DNA of 64,000 bases from Verrucomicrobiota bacterium (GTDB lineage: Bacteria > Verrucomicrobiota > Verrucomicrobiae > Limisphaerales > UBA11358), in contig JACZKP010000045.1 of assembly GCA_014860005.1 (NCBI GenBank), positions 62,001-126,000 of the forward strand, written 5' to 3'. The notes under the pieces were generated by a model that was given only the letters and a program-made list of their open reading frames with translations, searched no databases and was not told the DNA's origin. The stretch's first letter is position 1. Each line of letters begins with the position of its first letter. A program made the position numbers and the translations under genes. Of the stretch, positions 27,902-36,775 are shown one piece after another.

Positions 27902-28351
27902 TCAAAACGTCCACCCTGGCTTGAAGAAATTCATCATCTGTCCGCCGAGAAACATATTGTAGACGCAAACCGCTTGAATGTAGGAACTCACCAGCAGCAG
28001 CAGTAATTCCGCAGCCCGGATTCTCGGGGCGCTGTTGAACAGGATGGACATGGCCAACAAGGTGAGCGCAATTCCGATGAACGAGTCTGCCGGTCGGGGG
28101 AGGAAAAGAAACTCCAGAAGAATCGTAGCAACCAGGCAGCCCACGATCTGCATGACCCTCGGGAAACGCACCGTTCTCAGCTCCAGTGCGCCAAGAGCAA
28201 CTACGAAGAACAGCACTAACCAGCCAGGCCGCACTGCCCAACCGAGTCCCATCCGTACGGCGACTTGGCTATTGACCCAGGTGTAAACCGCGGCAACTGC
28301 CAAGCCGCCAATCAACCAGAGCACAAGGCCAATTATGCGCCGCACACACAC
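27902..28351 (-). CDS. Small multi-pass membrane protein
   Basis: 149 residues with four hydrophobic segments (IGLVLWLIGGLAVAAVYTWV; GWLVLFFVVALGALEL; VMQIVGCLVATILLEFLFL; LLLLLVSSYIQAVCVYNMFL). No family recognised. It lies between ftsK and purH on the same strand with gaps of about 110-125 bases. Confidence 0.6.
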   Translation of the reverse strand: MCVRRIIGLVLWLIGGLAVAAVYTWVNSQVAVRMGLGWAVRPGWLVLFFVVALGALELRTVRFPRVMQIVGCLVATILLEFLFLPRPADSFIGIALTLLAMSILFNSAPRIRAAELLLLLVSSYIQAVCVYNMFLGGQMMNFFKPGWTF

Positions 28352-28474
28352 TCCTCGCTCTGAGTGCGATTCGGAACACGGCTTTGATTGGTTTGAGTTC
28401 AGGCGGTATTTGCTGTTTTTCAGGAGACAGCAGCGGATTTCTAGATTCTGACGAATCCGTGGTCAGCGCCCGCA

Positions 28475-31096
28475 TCAACTGCCCTGCCCCGCGCCGTCCG
28501 CGCCTTCGCCGTCGAGGTCAATCAGGATGTCCCGCGGTTCGGCGCCCTTGCTGGGACCGACGATGCCGCGGTTCTCCAGTTCATCCATAATTCGCGCCGC
28601 GCGCGTGTAACCGAGGCGCAAGCGGCGTTGCATCAGCGACACGCTGGCCTTCTGCTCGCTGCGAATGACTTCGATGCACTGCTGAATGATTTCTTCGTCC
28701 TCATCAATGCCACTCTCGTTGCCATAGCTGCTTGAGGGCTTTGAAAGTGCCTGGTGGATTTCCATCTCGTAACTCGGCTTGGCCTGCCGCGCAATGAAGT
28801 CCACGACGTCCTGGATTTCCTTGTCCGTGATGAGCGCGCCCTGGGCGCGGATGAGTTTCGCGCTGCCGGGCGGCAGGTAGAGCATGTCGCCCTTGCCCAG
28901 CAGTTTGTCGGCGCCCATCGCGTCGAGAATCGTGCGCGAATCCACGCGGCTGGCCACTTGGAAGGCAATACGTGCCGGGATGTTCGCCTTGATGACACCG
29001 GTGATGACATCCACGCTGGGCCGTTGCGTGGCGACGATGCAATGAATCCCCGCCGCGCGCGCCATCTGTGTGATGCGGGCGATGGCCATTTCCACGTCCG
29101 CCGGCGCGACGAGCATCAAGTCCGCCAGCTCGTCAATAATCACGACGATGTAGCTGAGTTTTTCGGGAATGATGATTTCCTCCTCGCGCGGCACGACGAT
29201 TTCCTCATCCACTTCCACCGCGAACCCGTCCGCACCCGGTTCGACCTTTTCCTTCTTGGCCTTGAGCGGCAGTTCCAGTTCCTGCTGCGGGAGCGGTTTG
29301 TTCTTCGGGCGCGAATTGAACGAGCCGATGTTGCGCACGCCGACGCGCGCGAAAATCTGGTAGCGTTTCTCCATCTCATTCACCACCCACCGCAGCGCGA
29401 GGATGACTTTCTTGGGGTCGGTAACCACGGGCACCACGAGGTGGGGCAGCACGTTGTATTGCTGCAACTCAACGACCTTGGGATCAATCATCACAAAGCG
29501 CAACTGATCCGGCGTGAAGCGGTAGAGCAGCGAAGATATGATGGAATTGATGCAGACGGATTTGCCCGAGCCGGTGCTGCCGGCGATGAGCAGGTGCGGC
29601 ATTTCGGTGAGGTCGCCAATGATCGGGTGGCCGTAAACGTCCTTGCCCAGCGCGATGGGCAATCTCGCCTTGGTGCTGCGCCACTCGTCCGACTCGAACA
29701 GGTCGCGCATGATGACCTTGGTCTTGACGTGATTCGGCACTTCGATGCCCACGGAGCTTTTGCCGGGCACGGGCGCGAGGATGTGGATGCGCTCGGCCTT
29801 GAGCGCGGCGGCGAGGTTGTTATTGAGCGCCTGAATCTTTTCGAGCTTCACGCCGGGCGCGGGATGCAATTCGTAGCGCGTGATGGTCGGGCCTTTGGTG
29901 ATGTCGCCCAGCGAAACTTCGATGTCAAACTGCGCGAGCGTCTGTTGCATGAGCCGCGCGTTGGCCATCAATTCCTCCTTGGATTCCGTGGGCTTCACCG
30001 TCATGTCCGGGTGCTGGAGAAAATCCAGCGACGGCAACTGGTAATTGCCGATCATCGGTGTGGACGCCACGGTGATGGGCTTGGGCCGCTTCGGTTTGGG
30101 TCGTGACGGGGTGATCCCCGTAATGGTGATTGCCGGTTCGGCGGGCTTTTCGTCCACCGACTTCTGTTCGCCTTCCGTGGCAGACGGGTTCTTCTCGTCG
30201 GATTTGGCCGTTGTTTCGGCTTTCTTGCCGAGCACTTCGGCGGCGGTGGCCTGGCCGATTTCGCGTGCGGGAATGATTTCGACTTCGTCGGGCGGCAACG
30301 GCTCCGTCGTCGGCTCGGAGGGAGTGGTCTTTCGGCCGCGACCGGGCTTGGCCTGCGGCACACTGAGATCGCGCACGGTGGGTTCCGGCACGGGCTGCAT
30401 GTCGGCCCCCAAGCCGGAGCGCGCGACTTCCTCCTGAAGTTTCTGTGCCTGCCGTGCCAGTTCGCGGGCGCGCCGTTCGAGTACGGCTTCCTCCTCGGGC
30501 AGGTTTGCGTCGGCCGTTTCGTGTTGGCCGCCAAACCAGCCGCGCAGCCAGATGCCGAGTTGGAAATTGGTCAGGAACAAGAGGCTGATGAGCCCGAGTG
30601 TGGCATAGACGATGATCGCCCCCGTTGCGCCCAGCAGCCAGAAGGCGTACTCGAAGGTGAGGTCGCCCAGGAAACCGCCTGGACTGGAGGCCGCGATGCG
30701 TTCATTGACCCCGCCCGACCAGCCGTTCACGTGCAACGTGTGCAACAGGCCGGTCAGCGCCAGCACCAGCACAGTGGCCCACAAGAGACTCCATTTGGAG
30801 CGCTGGCGCAGATAACCGAGAATGTTGAACAGGTAAGCCACGCCAAACGCGGCAAACAGGAGGGGCAGGAAGTATGCAGCCACCCCAAACAAAAGAAAAA
30901 ACCAGTGCGCAAAGTGCGCGCCAAATGGGCCAATCCAGTTGTGGACGGGTTTATTGGGCGGGATGCGGACGGAGGCGAGATCGTAGCGATCAAACGAGAA
31001 TTGCGCCACCAGGAGCAGCAATGCCGCGGCCAGCAGCGCAACGCCAATGACATCGCCAAAGCCCTTGGCCGGTTCGGATGACGCCTTGCGTGACAT
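28475..31096 (-). CDS. ftsK: DNA translocase FtsK/SpoIIIE
   Basis: 873 residues from the ATG at 31096 (a frame extends to 31195 but adds no family sequence). Four N-terminal membrane helices (first VIGVALLAAALLLLVAQFSF) anchor it at the septum. An acidic/Pro-rich linker (about 200-390) leads to the motor: beta domain with GKSSVGIEVPNHVKTKV, Walker A AGSTGSGKSVCINSII (about 502), Walker B YIVVIIDELADLM, and ARAAGIHCIVATQRPSVDVITG. The last 70 residues are the winged-helix gamma domain (SVSLMQRRLRLGYTRAARIMDELENRGIVG) that reads KOPS-type DNA. It moves chromosome DNA across the division septum. Confidence 0.96.
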   Translation of the reverse strand: MSRKASSEPAKGFGDVIGVALLAAALLLLVAQFSFDRYDLASVRIPPNKPVHNWIGPFGAHFAHWFFLLFGVAAYFLPLLFAAFGVAYLFNILGYLRQRSKWSLLWATVLVLALTGLLHTLHVNGWSGGVNERIAASSPGGFLGDLTFEYAFWLLGATGAIIVYATLGLISLLFLTNFQLGIWLRGWFGGQHETADANLPEEEAVLERRARELARQAQKLQEEVARSGLGADMQPVPEPTVRDLSVPQAKPGRGRKTTPSEPTTEPLPPDEVEIIPAREIGQATAAEVLGKKAETTAKSDEKNPSATEGEQKSVDEKPAEPAITITGITPSRPKPKRPKPITVASTPMIGNYQLPSLDFLQHPDMTVKPTESKEELMANARLMQQTLAQFDIEVSLGDITKGPTITRYELHPAPGVKLEKIQALNNNLAAALKAERIHILAPVPGKSSVGIEVPNHVKTKVIMRDLFESDEWRSTKARLPIALGKDVYGHPIIGDLTEMPHLLIAGSTGSGKSVCINSIISSLLYRFTPDQLRFVMIDPKVVELQQYNVLPHLVVPVVTDPKKVILALRWVVNEMEKRYQIFARVGVRNIGSFNSRPKNKPLPQQELELPLKAKKEKVEPGADGFAVEVDEEIVVPREEEIIIPEKLSYIVVIIDELADLMLVAPADVEMAIARITQMARAAGIHCIVATQRPSVDVITGVIKANIPARIAFQVASRVDSRTILDAMGADKLLGKGDMLYLPPGSAKLIRAQGALITDKEIQDVVDFIARQAKPSYEMEIHQALSKPSSSYGNESGIDEDEEIIQQCIEVIRSEQKASVSLMQRRLRLGYTRAARIMDELENRGIVGPSKGAEPRDILIDLDGEGADGAGQGS

Positions 31097-31204
31097 GGCG
31101 CCAGAGTAATCACCGCGGAAGCGCGTTGAAAGTTGAAATTGGCTGAAGCTGCTCGCCAACGCGGGATTTCCCCGACGAATCCCGCGTAAGTTCAATCCGG
31201 CCCG

Positions 31205-32128
31205 CTACGGCAGCGGAATGTTCTCAACTTTGAACGACACCTTTTCGACCGCTTCCGGGACGGTTAGGTAAACATAGAGTGCGACTCGTTCGGGAACGAG
31301 GGCGTCAAAGTAGAATCCGCGCATGCCCTTGGCCGATTTTTGTTGGTTGACCGGGAGTAAACGTCCATCAGGGCCGCGAAACGCAAAGCTGGTCACCCGC
31401 TGTTGCGGATCATCAATTCGCAGGACGACATAATTTCTCGGCGTGCTGTTGGGATACCCGAGTATTCCGGGAAACAAACCATCCGCAGCCTGATCTTCGG
31501 GCAGGATGAGTGGCCGGCCTCGCGTCGCGTCGGGCGGCGTCAAAACCTTGGAGGTCTCGTAAGCCTCCTTTGTGAGGCAAGTCAGTTTGACCTCCAACTT
31601 TTGCAGCGCCAGATTCTTGATTGGGATGCCTGGTTGCGCACGAAATTCCTCCACGACCACCACGCCTCCATTCTGAAGCGTCGGCCAATACAACTCTACT
31701 TCGCCCGTTAGTTCGCGGATGAACCGGGCACTGCGCGAGGGCAAACCGAGCACCACACCGGCGTATCTGGCCTTCAACGAACGTTCGTCGTACCAGCCGC
31801 GCACGCCGGCGCGATTGAAGCCCGCACCGTTCCCCCAGCCCACATGATCCGATTTTGCACTACTAACGAGGTCTGTTCCCACGTCATCCACCGCGTGCAA
31901 AACCCGAACCCGCGAGATGCCGATGAAGTTGGTGAGCATGCTTCCGGTGAACTTGAGGTGGACGTGGCACCGGCCGCCCGGCTGCCGATTCTCTGAAATG
32001 GTGAAGACTTCAGTGCGGATTTCACCGACCACTGGCTGATCATTCGTCGAGGCACGCAATGCCGGGTGGCCGGAAGCCCAGCCCGTAAGGGCTGCGGTGC
32101 AGAGCAAATTAAGCATGCGTTTCCTCAT
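31205..32128 (-). CDS. Secreted hypothetical protein
   Basis: 307 residues with a signal peptide (NLLCTAALTGWASGHPALRA). The mature part is rich in beta strands (GGRCHVHLKFTGSML; VLRIDDPQQRVTSFAFRGPDG) and ends in a strand-rich region (VALYVYLTVPEAVEKVSFKVENIPL), so an Ig- or beta-sandwich-like fold is likely. No family recognised. It lies 108 bases upstream of ftsK on the same strand. Confidence 0.6.
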   Translation of the reverse strand: MRKRMLNLLCTAALTGWASGHPALRASTNDQPVVGEIRTEVFTISENRQPGGRCHVHLKFTGSMLTNFIGISRVRVLHAVDDVGTDLVSSAKSDHVGWGNGAGFNRAGVRGWYDERSLKARYAGVVLGLPSRSARFIRELTGEVELYWPTLQNGGVVVVEEFRAQPGIPIKNLALQKLEVKLTCLTKEAYETSKVLTPPDATRGRPLILPEDQAADGLFPGILGYPNSTPRNYVVLRIDDPQQRVTSFAFRGPDGRLLPVNQQKSAKGMRGFYFDALVPERVALYVYLTVPEAVEKVSFKVENIPLP

Positions 32129-32289
32129 AACGGAAGATTCGTAGCAACTGCCACACCAGTTGTCACCCCTGCGTCGTGCCTTTCAGTCGCCGAGACAAAA
32201 GTCGGGAGAGCAGGGCCTTCAAGCCGCGCCAAGGCATCCTTGAAGTGGACGGCTTGCGCCGATGCTCGCCCTGCCAAAACCGATGCCGT

Positions 32290-32352
32290 TCCTGACGGAG
32301 CTTGGAAATCGGTTCGGTGGGGCTTGCTACAAAGATGCCGCGCCGCTGGCGC
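32290..32352. repeat. Dispersed repeat, copy 1
   Basis: A 63-base segment (tcctgacggagcttggaaat...gccgctggcgc) recurs with about 10 changes at 34617-34678. The two copies lie in the same orientation on either side of the transposase gene. Confidence 0.8.
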
Positions 32353-32521
32353 CTGGACGGAGCGCGACTGTGTCCGCAGGACCAGTCGCAGCGCGTTCAG
32401 AGCAGAAGTCGGCAGAGAACTTTGGGTGCATCCGGTGTGCGACGGTGGCCGTGCGCAAGCACCTGGGGCTGGTCCTTCGCACACAGCCGCGCCCCGAAAT
32501 TATCCCGAAGGGATTACGTCC

Positions 32522-32762
32522 TTCAGCCCAGCGTTGCCGCGAGGAAGGAGCGGCTACGTTGGGTGGTAAATCGCAAATTGAAATCAACCCGGAAGGGGTT
32601 GAGGCAAAGCGCAGCAAGACGGTGATGCAACCGCGTTGCGGTTGATGATTTTTGGACGATGACCCAGGGTAGTCGCTCCGCGCCAACCTCGGGCTGAGGG
32701 ATGGAATCCTGCTGGGATTCGGAGCGCGGGTCTGTGACCCGCAGCACAGCGCCGTAGGCGCG
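32522..32762. repeat. Imperfect palindromic repeat cluster
   Basis: Segments near 32525-32570 (cagcccagcgttgccgcg) and 32660-32700 (gcgccaacctcgggctgagg) are imperfect inverted copies. The hairpin gcgggtctgtgacccgc (32726-32742) and a gcgccgtaggcgc hairpin follow. The cagcccagcgtt motif links it to the element at 10104-10357. Confidence 0.65.
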
Positions 32763-32912
32763 GCATAGCTGTAGTGGTCGTAAGGAAACGCTGGCTTCCT
32801 GCGTTGTCCTTGGTTATGGCGTGGAAATGCGCGTGCGAATGTTGGGGTGGTGTTTGAATGTTTGTGGGGATTTCGGTGTCTGAACCCGCAACATTCGCCA
32901 CCGATCTCCGCC

Positions 32913-34382
32913 ATGCGCCACCCCTTCCAACACCAGCCCGATCTCCAGATCACCCCCATCGAAAAGATTCGCCTGCCGCTCAAGAGCCGGGACGAACTGC
33001 CGCCGATCCTTGCGGGGCTCCAGTGGCTTTGGATGCATCCCACGCTCAAGGCCGAGATTTTCGCCCTGCTCGAAGCCAAAATCCTCGCGGGCAAGCAGGC
33101 CACCGGCCGCCCCGGCATGGATCTCTGGCAGATCCTCGTCTTGGGCGTCGTCCGGCTGGGCCTCGACGCGGATTGGGATCGGATGGAACACATCGCCAAC
33201 TACGACACGCTCGTGCGCCAGATGCTCGGCGTGCCCGCCACGCCGTGGGGTGCGGACGCCAGGGTCTTCGGGCATCAAACCCTGCGCGACAACGTCGCCC
33301 TGCTGGATGACGAACTGCTCCAACAGATCAACGCGCGCATCGCGGCGGCGGGAAGAGAGGTGTTCGCAAAAAAAGCCGGCGCGCCCGGCGCGGCGCTTGA
33401 AGTCAAGGTGGACAGCTATGTGTTGGAAACCGACGTGCATTTCCCCACCGACCTCTCCCTGCTGTGGGACGCGGGCCGCAAGTGCGTGGACTTGGTGGAA
33501 GGGTTGCTCGCTTCGGGTTGCGACCTGCCGGGCTGGCGCAAGTGCAAGGCGTGGCGGCGGCAGCTCAAGGCCTGCGAGCGCACCGCCAGCCAGATCGTCT
33601 ATCGGGGCGGCCCCAACAAGGAAGCGCGGGTCAAACGCGCCGTGCGCGAGTATTTGGCCGTGGGGCGCACGCTGTCCGCCAAGGTCAATCAGAGCCTGCT
33701 GGGCTTGTGTGATGCGGTGGTGGACGCCGCCCGCTGGGAACGGCTGGCCTATTTCCACGGGATGCTCGACAAACATCTCGATCTGGTGGAACGGCGGTTG
33801 TTGCGGGAGGAAACCATTCCCGCGCACGAGAAGGTGTTCTCCCTGTTTGAGCCGCACACCGAGTGGATTCAGAAAGGCAAGCAGCGCCCGAACGTGGAAC
33901 TGGGGCATCGGCTGTTGCTGGCGACGGATCAGCAGCAATTGATCCAGGACTACGCGGTGTTGCGGGGCGAGGCGGAAGTGGACCAAAGCGTGCCGGTGGC
34001 GGACCGGTTGCTGGGCCGCTACGGGGCGGGGAGCGTGGCGAGCCTGAGTTTTGACAAGGGCTTCACCCGCGCCGCCGACCGGGAGTTGTTGCGCCTCTAC
34101 ATTCCGGAAGTGGTGATGCCCAAACGTGGGAAGAAGAACGCGGCGGAAACGGAACGGGAGCGCGGGAAGCGGTTTGTGGCATTACGGCGGCAACACAGCG
34201 CGGTGGAGAGCGAGATCAACAGTCTGGAACACCACGGCCTGAACCGGTGTCTGGACGTGGGGCTGGAGGGTTACTTGCGCTATGTGGGTTGCGGCGTGCT
34301 GAGCTACAACCTGCACGTCCTCGGGCGGGAGGTGCTCGCCCGCCAACGCGCGCGTGGCAACCTTCTCGCGCTGGTGGCCTGA
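32913..34382 (+). CDS. Transposase, ISNCY-like family
   Basis: 489 residues from the ATG at 32913. An N-terminal helical part (MDLWQILVLGVVRLGLDADWDRMEHIANYDTLVRQMLG) precedes the catalytic region. The segment EVKVDSYVLETDVHFPTDLSLLWDAGRK is typical of ISNCY-type DDE transposases, with the first catalytic Asp in KVDSYVLETD. Further on are LATDQQQLI and SLSFDKGFTRAADRELL (a likely second Asp), and a late EINSLEHHGLNRCLDVG giving the Glu. The reading frame is intact, so the gene may be active. It sits in a repeat-rich patch. Confidence 0.85.
   Translation: MRHPFQHQPDLQITPIEKIRLPLKSRDELPPILAGLQWLWMHPTLKAEIFALLEAKILAGKQATGRPGMDLWQILVLGVVRLGLDADWDRMEHIANYDTLVRQMLGVPATPWGADARVFGHQTLRDNVALLDDELLQQINARIAAAGREVFAKKAGAPGAALEVKVDSYVLETDVHFPTDLSLLWDAGRKCVDLVEGLLASGCDLPGWRKCKAWRRQLKACERTASQIVYRGGPNKEARVKRAVREYLAVGRTLSAKVNQSLLGLCDAVVDAARWERLAYFHGMLDKHLDLVERRLLREETIPAHEKVFSLFEPHTEWIQKGKQRPNVELGHRLLLATDQQQLIQDYAVLRGEAEVDQSVPVADRLLGRYGAGSVASLSFDKGFTRAADRELLRLYIPEVVMPKRGKKNAAETERERGKRFVALRRQHSAVESEINSLEHHGLNRCLDVGLEGYLRYVGCGVLSYNLHVLGREVLARQRARGNLLALVA
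32913..34382 (+). mobile_element. Insertion sequence, ends not resolved
   Basis: The transposase gene marks an insertion sequence. I compared the bases upstream of 32913 and downstream of 34382 and found no convincing terminal inverted repeats or target duplication, so only the coding part is given. It is flanked about 550 bases left and 235 bases right by the same dispersed repeat. Confidence 0.6.
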
Positions 34383-34574
34383 CGCCGCCAACCCGCCACC
34401 CGCCGCCCAGTCCGACAGGAGCGGTGTCGTCGTCGCCTGGGATTTTTGACGACTTGGGCGTGAGCGAACGGAAACTCCGTCCCGCAACGTCCTGCGCCAC
34501 CCCCCATCGTCACCTGCCGTCATCCAACAACCCCCGTTTCCGGCCAGAAACGCTGTAGAACGTCATCCGCAAAA

Positions 34575-34678
34575 CGATGAAGCCCCGTCAGGGGCGGCAT
34601 ATTCGGAAGATGTCGCTCCTGACGGAGCTTGGAAATTTGTTCGGCGGGTTTTCTACAAAGATGTCGCGCCGATGGCGC
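34575..34678. repeat. Dispersed repeat, copy 2, with hairpin
   Basis: Begins with a hairpin (gccccgtcaggggc) and continues with the segment 34617-34678 that matches 32290-32352. Its right end replaces the distal part of an SRPBCC/AHSA1-family gene, which reads leftward into it. Confidence 0.75.
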
Positions 34679-34799
34679 TGCCGTCCAGCTTCCCATCGGT
34701 CGTCCACAACGCGCGGATGGTGTTCTCAGTGGTGATGGCGCGATAAAACGTTTCCGCCGGAGCGGCGATGCCGATGCGATGGATGAGGTCGGTGGGCAT
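34653..34799 (-). pseudogene. Truncated SRPBCC/AHSA1-family gene
   Basis: The first 40 residues (MPTDLIHRIGIAAPAETFYR, then ITTENTIRALWTTDGK) match the N-terminus of AHSA1/activator-of-Hsp90-like START-fold proteins, which are normally about 140-160 residues. The match stops at about 34680 where the dispersed repeat begins; the repeat then adds a few residues and a stop at 34653-34655. The domain cannot fold, so this is a remnant left by repeat or IS insertion. Confidence 0.75.
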
Positions 34800-34877
34800 G
34801 ATTGTTTCAGCCACAGATGAAACACGGATGAAAAGTGCCAAAAAATCTCGACAGGATTCTCGACACAGATTCCCGCA

Positions 34878-35417
34878 TCAATGCTCCAACTCAAACCGGA
34901 AAGTCTGTTTGAGTTTCTTCGCCAAGCCGTTTTTCGCCTGAGGATTGTGATAAAGGAAGTCGACGTATTCCTTCAAAACTTCATCAACCCGCTCTAAGAG
35001 TAGCAGTGGATTGACAACAAGGTAGCCGACTTGAATCACGGCGATCGTTTCAATATCTAGCGAGAACTCGCTGCCACTTTTGACGCGCGCTTCATGTAAC
35101 AATCCATTGCGAAAATGTTCGCAAAACATTCCAGCGTCTCGCTCGGCGGCTAAATCAGGAATGTGTTTTCGACAGAATGCTGTGATGCGGACATTGCCAT
35201 TCGAACCAGTCATGAACAAGGCAAGCGCATCGATGGCACAAACAGCGAGAATGCCTGAGGCGAAGTCATGACGTTCTTTGGCGAGGCGTATCGCAGGGTT
35301 CAGATAGAACCCTGATATGCGCTGTTGAAATTGGGTTGGCAGCCGATTTCCCCGCAAGTCGAGGTCCGCAAACCTTACGTCTGGCGCGAAGTAAAGTTTC
35401 TCGGCAATGCGGCTCAT
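34878..35417 (-). CDS. Hypothetical partner of the DUF4145 protein
   Basis: 179 residues, soluble and mostly helical (RHDFASGILAVCAIDALALFM; NGLLHEARVKSGSEF; LLLLERVDEVLKEYVDFLY). No family is recognised. The HFRNGLLHEARV segment looks like the HEPN-type or DUF-type helical motifs seen in defence-associated proteins, but the RxxxxH HEPN motif is not convincing. It overlaps the DUF4145 gene by four bases (ATGA), so the two products are made together and probably act together. Confidence 0.7.
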   Translation of the reverse strand: MSRIAEKLYFAPDVRFADLDLRGNRLPTQFQQRISGFYLNPAIRLAKERHDFASGILAVCAIDALALFMTGSNGNVRITAFCRKHIPDLAAERDAGMFCEHFRNGLLHEARVKSGSEFSLDIETIAVIQVGYLVVNPLLLLERVDEVLKEYVDFLYHNPQAKNGLAKKLKQTFRFELEH

Positions 35418-36067
35418 TTCACGGGAGCTTTCCCAGCATCTTTGAGCTTCTTGTTCAAGGCATCTTTTCGAGCCTTTGTCTTTGCTGGAGCGACGAAATA
35501 AAAATCAAACAAAGATTCAAGCACATCCAAATTCCATTCAGCCTCGCCGGGTTCAACGGGAACAATGTCTCCGGTAGATTGGCTCTTCATTGGGTGTGCA
35601 GCGAAATTGCCGATGTTCCTGACGGCATCCAAACCTTCCGCGATATGTGACGGCAGAGCGCCTCGATTGATCAGTTCTTGAATTTCATTGAACAGGTCTT
35701 GGTGCTTTACCTTTGCCTCGCTTCTTAACAAATGTTGCAAACATCGCCTGCTAAGCGCAGCACTGGCTTTTGGACTATCTGCGATCACCAGGCACGCTTC
35801 TTTGTAATCGTCAGCGTATTTGTTGGGAACGTCTGGTGGGACGGGGGGACGCCCAGCGACTTTCGGCCTGACCAAGTATGACTGAAGCTCGTCATGCCAC
35901 TCGTTGATTCCCTCGAAGTATTGCTTTGCACTGAACAGCCGCATGATTAAGCGTCCACACGCTGAACAGCGGCGTATTCCAATTCCCCATTTCCCTTCTG
36001 AATCGCCTCCCAGCGATGCACGCTTTTCATTGTCGTGAAAATCCGTAACGCAATGTGGACATTTCAT
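35414..36067 (-). CDS. DUF4145-domain protein with zinc ribbon
   Basis: 217 residues. The N-terminus has two CxxC pairs (MKCPHC and RRCSACG) typical of a small zinc ribbon. The central helices (YKEACLVIADSPKASAALSRRCLQHLLRSE and AVRNIGNFAAHPM) are the DUF4145 pattern, often found alone or fused to restriction or other defence enzymes. It starts 14 bases after the argG-tail copy at 36081 and overlaps the downstream hypothetical by four bases. Context suggests a defence or stress module, but no activity can be deduced. Confidence 0.85.
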   Translation of the reverse strand: MKCPHCVTDFHDNEKRASLGGDSEGKWGIGIRRCSACGRLIMRLFSAKQYFEGINEWHDELQSYLVRPKVAGRPPVPPDVPNKYADDYKEACLVIADSPKASAALSRRCLQHLLRSEAKVKHQDLFNEIQELINRGALPSHIAEGLDAVRNIGNFAAHPMKSQSTGDIVPVEPGEAEWNLDVLESLFDFYFVAPAKTKARKDALNKKLKDAGKAPVK

Positions 36068-36080
36068 TTTTCTCTCCAGC

Positions 36081-36200
36081 TATTTCTTTTTCTGCACCTT
36101 CGCCGCGACTTTCAATCGCAGTGCGTTGAGCCGGATGAAGCCGGTGGCGTCGTCCTGGTTGTAGGCCTTGGTCGGGTCGGCTTCCATCGTGGCGTTCATG
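36081..36200 (-). pseudogene. Extra copy of argG 3-prime end (distal)
   Basis: This 120-base segment can be read as a 39-codon frame starting [20 protein letters not shown] and ending KVAAKVQKKK. It matches the last 38 residues of the intact ArgG at 37598 except for a few changes (Gln for His-Gly near the end; Asn for Ile-type differences at the start). Over a 100-base alignment 93 bases agree. Its ATG lies 3 bases downstream of the ParE stop. It cannot encode a working enzyme and is best read as a leftover of insertion at the end of argG. Confidence 0.9.
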
Positions 36201-36202
36201 GT

Positions 36203-36493
36203 TTATTCAAACAGCGGCGGCAAATCTCTGACACCGTCCAGAACCCGCGCGACTTCAATCCCACCGTCAAACAGACGATAGAAAATGACGTGATGACCGA
36301 CCACAAAGCTGCGCAAGCCAGGCGATAGTTCTGTGCGTCCACGTCCCATGAGAGGCATTGAGGCGAGCGTCGGAAACCTTGAAACGATGGCGCGGACATA
36401 TTTGTCTGCCGCATCCGGATTGTCATGCGCGATGTAGAGCCAGATTCCATCCAAATCTGATTTTGCCTCCGCTGAAACCCGGTATTGATTCAT
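36203..36493 (-). CDS. ParE/RelE-family toxin
   Basis: 96 residues with the ParE-type layout: YRVSAEAKSDLDGIWLYIAHDNPDAADKY, then FPTLASMPLMGRGR and FVVGHHVIFYRLFDGGIEVARVLDGVRDL. ParE toxins poison DNA gyrase, while RelE relatives cut mRNA on ribosomes. This one is closer to ParE by length and by the GIEVARVLDGVRDL ending. It overlaps its antitoxin gene by four bases (ATGA). Confidence 0.88.
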   Translation of the reverse strand: MNQYRVSAEAKSDLDGIWLYIAHDNPDAADKYVRAIVSRFPTLASMPLMGRGRTELSPGLRSFVVGHHVIFYRLFDGGIEVARVLDGVRDLPPLFE

Positions 36494-36744
36494 GCCCCGG
36501 GCTTTTTCAGCCGCTCACGTCCAGCCCGGCCAGTTTCCTCCGCCAGTTCCATCACATTTGTGTCGTCGTAGGTCTGATAGCGCCCGTCGTTTAAATCATC
36601 AATGCCGCTGGTGATTGCGTATTTCAAAGCGGTGAGTTGGCGTTGGCGAAACGCTTCTGTTTCAGTCCACCAACGGAACAATTCATATTGTTCGTCCGGG
36701 CCGAGTTCGGCTGCCGCGGCTTTGATCTTTTCTACGGCGCTCAT
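36490..36744 (-). CDS. ParD-like antitoxin
   Basis: 84 residues and basic-acidic helical. The C-terminal TSGIDDLNDGRYQTYDDTNVMELAEE is the flexible toxin-wrapping segment seen in ParD/CopG-type antitoxins, while the N-terminus (IKAAAAELGPDEQYELFRWW) is a variant of the DNA-binding part. It is the upstream gene of the pair, as usual, so the encoded complex probably represses its own promoter. It starts 32 bases after the second argG-tail copy, so promoter elements would lie within or just after the duplicated argG sequence. Confidence 0.85.
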   Translation of the reverse strand: MSAVEKIKAAAAELGPDEQYELFRWWTETEAFRQRQLTALKYAITSGIDDLNDGRYQTYDDTNVMELAEETGRAGRERLKKPGA

Positions 36745-36775
36745 GATTTGAAACTATCACTCCGTCGAGGCGAGG

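Larger units (their letters stand above)
32129..32912. other. Repeat-rich gap before the transposase
   Basis: 784 bases with no supportable gene. The stretch holds two repeat segments listed separately (32290-32352 and 32522-32762), with short palindromes such as gcgggtctgtgacccgc (32726-32742). The upstream border of the insertion sequence lies somewhere here, but I cannot find matching terminal inverted repeats. Confidence 0.6.

Noticed and set aside
28754..30106. 450-codon frame on the plus strand across ftsK
   Set aside because: Antisense shadow of a well-conserved gene; composition is His/Asp/Arg-rich as expected from reversed GC-rich codons.
32814..33986. 390-codon frame opposite the transposase
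   Set aside because: Shadow of the transposase gene.
32700..34600. Terminal inverted repeats of the insertion sequence
   Set aside because: A weak gggtnGttg-like match between left and right flanks was too short and gapped to trust.
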